Below are positions 62,311 to 64,000 of a stretch of DNA of 64,000 bases, piece after piece. The translations under genes and the position numbers were made by a program. The notes below the pieces were generated by a model. It was given only the letters and a program-made list of their open reading frames with translations, did no database searches and had not been told where the DNA came from. Position 1 is the stretch's first letter. Each line of letters starts with the position of its first letter. This DNA comes from Schlesneria sp. DSM 10557 (lineage in GTDB: Bacteria > Planctomycetota > Planctomycetia > Planctomycetales > Planctomycetaceae), in contig NZ_CP124747.1 in assembly GCF_041860085.1 (NCBI RefSeq), forward strand, positions 5,417,001-5,481,000, in the 5' to 3' direction.

Positions 62311-62847
62311 TCACTGCTTTACCTTGTACGAGAATCTGATTTCCTTCCCCTCCTTCTTGAAATTGAACAGGATATATCCCTCATCTGGAAGCTCTTCATC
62401 TGGATCCAACGGCACATTTATTGTCACTCCGGCCGAGTCATAGAATCCACCTGTGTACGGACTGCTATTGCCATTAATCTTCATCGTTATTCTCTCAGAT
62501 GCGGTGGGAGATCCCGACAAAGATTTATTCACCCGCACGCAGAACCTGCTTCCCGCGATACTTTGTTGGAATAACGAAAATCCTTCAGGATACTCAATGA
62601 CGGATTCGACCCACGCTTCTTTCGGGAGGAAACTACTTACTTGATCTGCCACAGTCGGCGTAAGAGCGATTTCTTTGAGGAGAACCCCACTCCATCTAGC
62701 TCCTGATACCGATCTTGACGGAGTGCTGAAATTCTCTTTTCTCATCCCAAGGCACAATAGCAAGAATAAAACTCCGACAGCGACAACCAAGAGGACGGCA
62801 GCGATGATGGTCCGCTTTCGAATGTCAGCACGGCTTGTGAGTGTCAT
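62311..62847 (-). CDS. Orphan membrane-anchored protein between the two repeats, unknown family
   Basis: 178 residues: a short basic start (RADIRKR), one membrane helix (about 14-34, TIIAAVLLVVAVGVLFLLLC), then an exported domain that is beta-rich and polar, with GYILFNFKKEGKEIRFSYKV at its end. No family recognised. The ribosome site is weak (GAAGG about 12 bases upstream). The DNA is visibly more AT-rich than most neighbours. It is bracketed by direct repeats, which suggests acquisition or spread as a unit. Confidence 0.65.
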   Translation of the reverse strand: MTLTSRADIRKRTIIAAVLLVVAVGVLFLLLCLGMRKENFSTPSRSVSGARWSGVLLKEIALTPTVADQVSSFLPKEAWVESVIEYPEGFSLFQQSIAGSRFCVRVNKSLSGSPTASERITMKINGNSSPYTGGFYDSAGVTINVPLDPDEELPDEGYILFNFKKEGKEIRFSYKVKQ

Positions 62848-62963
62848 CTGTGATGCAGCCTTCAGGAATTCCGTGAATAGTCCCCACTCCAGGCTCCGGG
62901 AGGGGTGACCGCTAGGTTAAAGGCCGTTGCATCGTATAGTTCTAACGCAGAGAGAGAAAAGGG

Positions 62964-62987
62964 GATAAGTCCACTATCAGCCGAACA
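62964..62987. repeat. Fragment of the dispersed repeat
   Basis: 24 bases starting GGATAAGTCCACTATCAGCC match an internal stretch of copy 1 exactly and copy 2 with a few changes. Its position just upstream of the orphan gene shows that the flanks have been rearranged or are partial copies. Confidence 0.75.
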
Positions 62988-63114
62988 AAATTCGGTGAGG
63001 ATACCGGTTTCTTCAAGCGCAGACCGAGCCACTCGCTCGCTCAGCACGTCTTCCTGATTGCATATGCTGTGTCCCAGCGGGCACCCCACAGCGGTCGGGC
63101 CACCCAGCGGTCTG

Positions 63115-63498
63115 CAAGTTTTCATTGATGTCCCCGCAAACTTGGACCACCCTGTAAACCGTGGCGCCGGCTTCCAGCCCGTGGGCTGTCGTACGTCGAC
63201 CCTTGGTCAGCGGCTGGAAGCCACTGCCACGGAGATTGCGATTTCACGTGGTCCCCATCTGCCGCAATAGACGCGCGAAGATGGGATTGACGCCATCCGT
63301 TTCGGCGGGTCGTTTCGCTCTCCAAAGTGGTATGGATCACCTGGAAGAAGGACCACAAGAAAATCCTCAAGAGGGATGAAGGAAAAGCGGATAAGTCCGA
63401 TATTAGCCGCACGTTGGTTTCTTCACCTGGCCCAAAGTCAACCCCTTCGGTCAATCGACGACTGAGTAATCGCAGATCAAAACATGCACTGTCACCGT
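63115..63498. repeat. Dispersed repeat, copy 2 (about 384 bp)
   Basis: Direct copy of 61882-62264, starting 1233 bases downstream of it. The inner inverted pair GGCTTCCAGCC / GGCTGGAAGCC is kept, while the REP-like hairpin is weakened by a few changes. Confidence 0.9.
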
Positions 63499-63692
63499 TG
63501 AATTCCCCGATCAAGAGCCTGCGAAGATCATTCCGCTGAGCCCCAGGGAAGATCCTCTGCGAGCGAAAGGATCTGACACGACCTCCGCGATCGGCTGCCG
63601 CCCGGCGTCAGCAAAACAGTAATTCATGTGATCAAAGCAGCTTCAGAGCTGATCGGAAGCTTGCACTGGTACGTAATCAATTTCCTCGCCCC

Positions 63693-63709
63693 CCGGTCCT
63701 GAAGACCGG
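63693..63709. repeat. REP-like hairpin
   Basis: CCGGTC and GACCGG flank the 5-base loop CTGAA. Confidence 0.6.
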
Positions 63710-63775
63710 TCGTACTTCCAAAGCCAGCCCGAAGCGAAAACAACGGCCCTCCAACAAAAGAGCCCTCCGCCAAGA

Positions 63776-63870
63776 GCTCTCCTCCGACCCCGCGTCTGTG
63801 GAAGCAGCGACTGAGTCGCTAAAGAGCAGAAAGCAGCCCCACTCAAGTGCTCTCCTCCGACCCTGCGTCT
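63776..63870. repeat. 22-bp direct repeat with 73-base period
   Basis: GCTCTCCTCCGACCC-GCGTCT occurs at 63776-63797 and, with one base changed, at 63849-63870. Confidence 0.7.
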
Positions 63871-64000
63871 CATCGTACCACACAAGTCTGCCGTAACGGG
63901 TTCGTGAAACGCGATGTCGGTGGCATCCTGACCTTTGTTTCTGGGGCGAATGAGGTTCAACGATGGAGAATGATTGGAGACGGGGTCCACCCGAGCGAGT

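Larger units (their letters stand above)
63499..64000. other. Non-coding right edge with short repeats
   Basis: Holds the hairpin at 63693-63709 and the 73-base spaced repeat at 63776-63870. Frames open on the minus strand here are rich in Arg, Gly and Ser, typical of translated planctomycete repeats, and I do not call a gene. Confidence 0.5.

Noticed and set aside
63122-63514. 130-codon minus-strand frame inside repeat copy 2
   Set aside because: The same frame is not kept in copy 1, and the DNA is a non-coding repeat.
63643-63990. 115-codon minus-strand frame at the right edge
   Set aside because: It covers short repeats and reads like translated repeat DNA.
1-64000. CRISPR arrays, rRNA and tRNA genes
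   Set aside because: No regularly spaced short repeats and no tRNA-like T-arm or rRNA stretches were found in any gap by eye.

Overview
The window looks like chromosomal DNA of a planctomycete (Planctomycetota, probably near the Gimesia/Schlesneria/Planctomicrobium group; the genus is a guess). The basis is the gene content: a DUF1501 Tat-type protein, a very long dehydrogenase with a C-terminal PVC-type CxxCH cytochrome domain, an orphan HTH-EIIA protein, an orphan NuoN-like membrane protein, an NPCBM protein, low-complexity Gly- and His/Arg-rich secreted proteins, and fused type IV pilus/type II secretion platform subunits. GC is moderately high and intergenic spaces are long. I found no rRNA, tRNA, CRISPR array or clear transposase.

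Left edge (1-2.3 kb): the end of a defence island. A Z1-type protein runs in from the left edge and is translationally coupled (ATGA) to a DUF4420 PD-(D/E)XK nuclease gene carrying an in-frame TAG. A convergent vsr-type endonuclease gene overlaps the 3' end of that gene. From 2.5 to 9 kb the minus strand carries a lipoprotein aldose 1-epimerase, a DUF1501 protein and a two-gene secretion/pilus platform unit (PilM-PilN-like and PilO-PilP-like fusions). From 9.9 to 24 kb come a SnoaL-like exported protein, a Gly-rich TPR gene broken by a 1-base frameshift, a minus-strand group (NuoN-like, sugar isomerase-like, HTH-EIIA), a Gfo/Idh/MocA oxidoreductase, a His/Arg/Gly-rich secreted protein and a periplasmic amidohydrolase.

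From 24.3 to 31 kb five plus-strand genes form a likely sulfated-glycan or glycolipid locus: an MsbA-like ABC exporter, a GT-A-like glycosyltransferase, a SAM methyltransferase, a GT-B glycosyltransferase and a sulfotransferase. Phosphoenolpyruvate carboxylase and a TPR protein follow on the minus strand. From 36.5 to 44.3 kb an accessory SecA-like ATPase precedes a MarR-MFP-RND efflux unit. The 44.4-48.2 kb stretch (minus) has Dps with a haloperoxidase-like hydrolase, and a TIGR00300 (LOR/SDH, archaeal ornithine cyclodeaminase-type) protein with a small membrane protein. From 48.5 to 54 kb come a GspF/PilC-like protein coupled to a membrane protein, dprA, a two-gene exported pair ending in an NPCBM protein, and ruvC facing them.

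From 55 to 61.7 kb are the 1185-residue PVC cytochrome dehydrogenase and a minus-strand operon (AlaC-like aminotransferase, solo E2-type acyltransferase, SDR) with a 14-bp perfect palindrome upstream. The right end (61.9-64 kb) is accessory DNA: two direct copies of a dispersed repeat of about 383 bp with REP-like hairpins flank an orphan membrane-anchored ORF, followed by further short repeats.

The best candidates for something new are the repeat-bracketed orphan ORF at the right edge, the sulfated-glycan locus, the Z1/DUF4420/Vsr island edge with its amber codon, and the fused pilus-platform proteins. None is proven here to be a new system.
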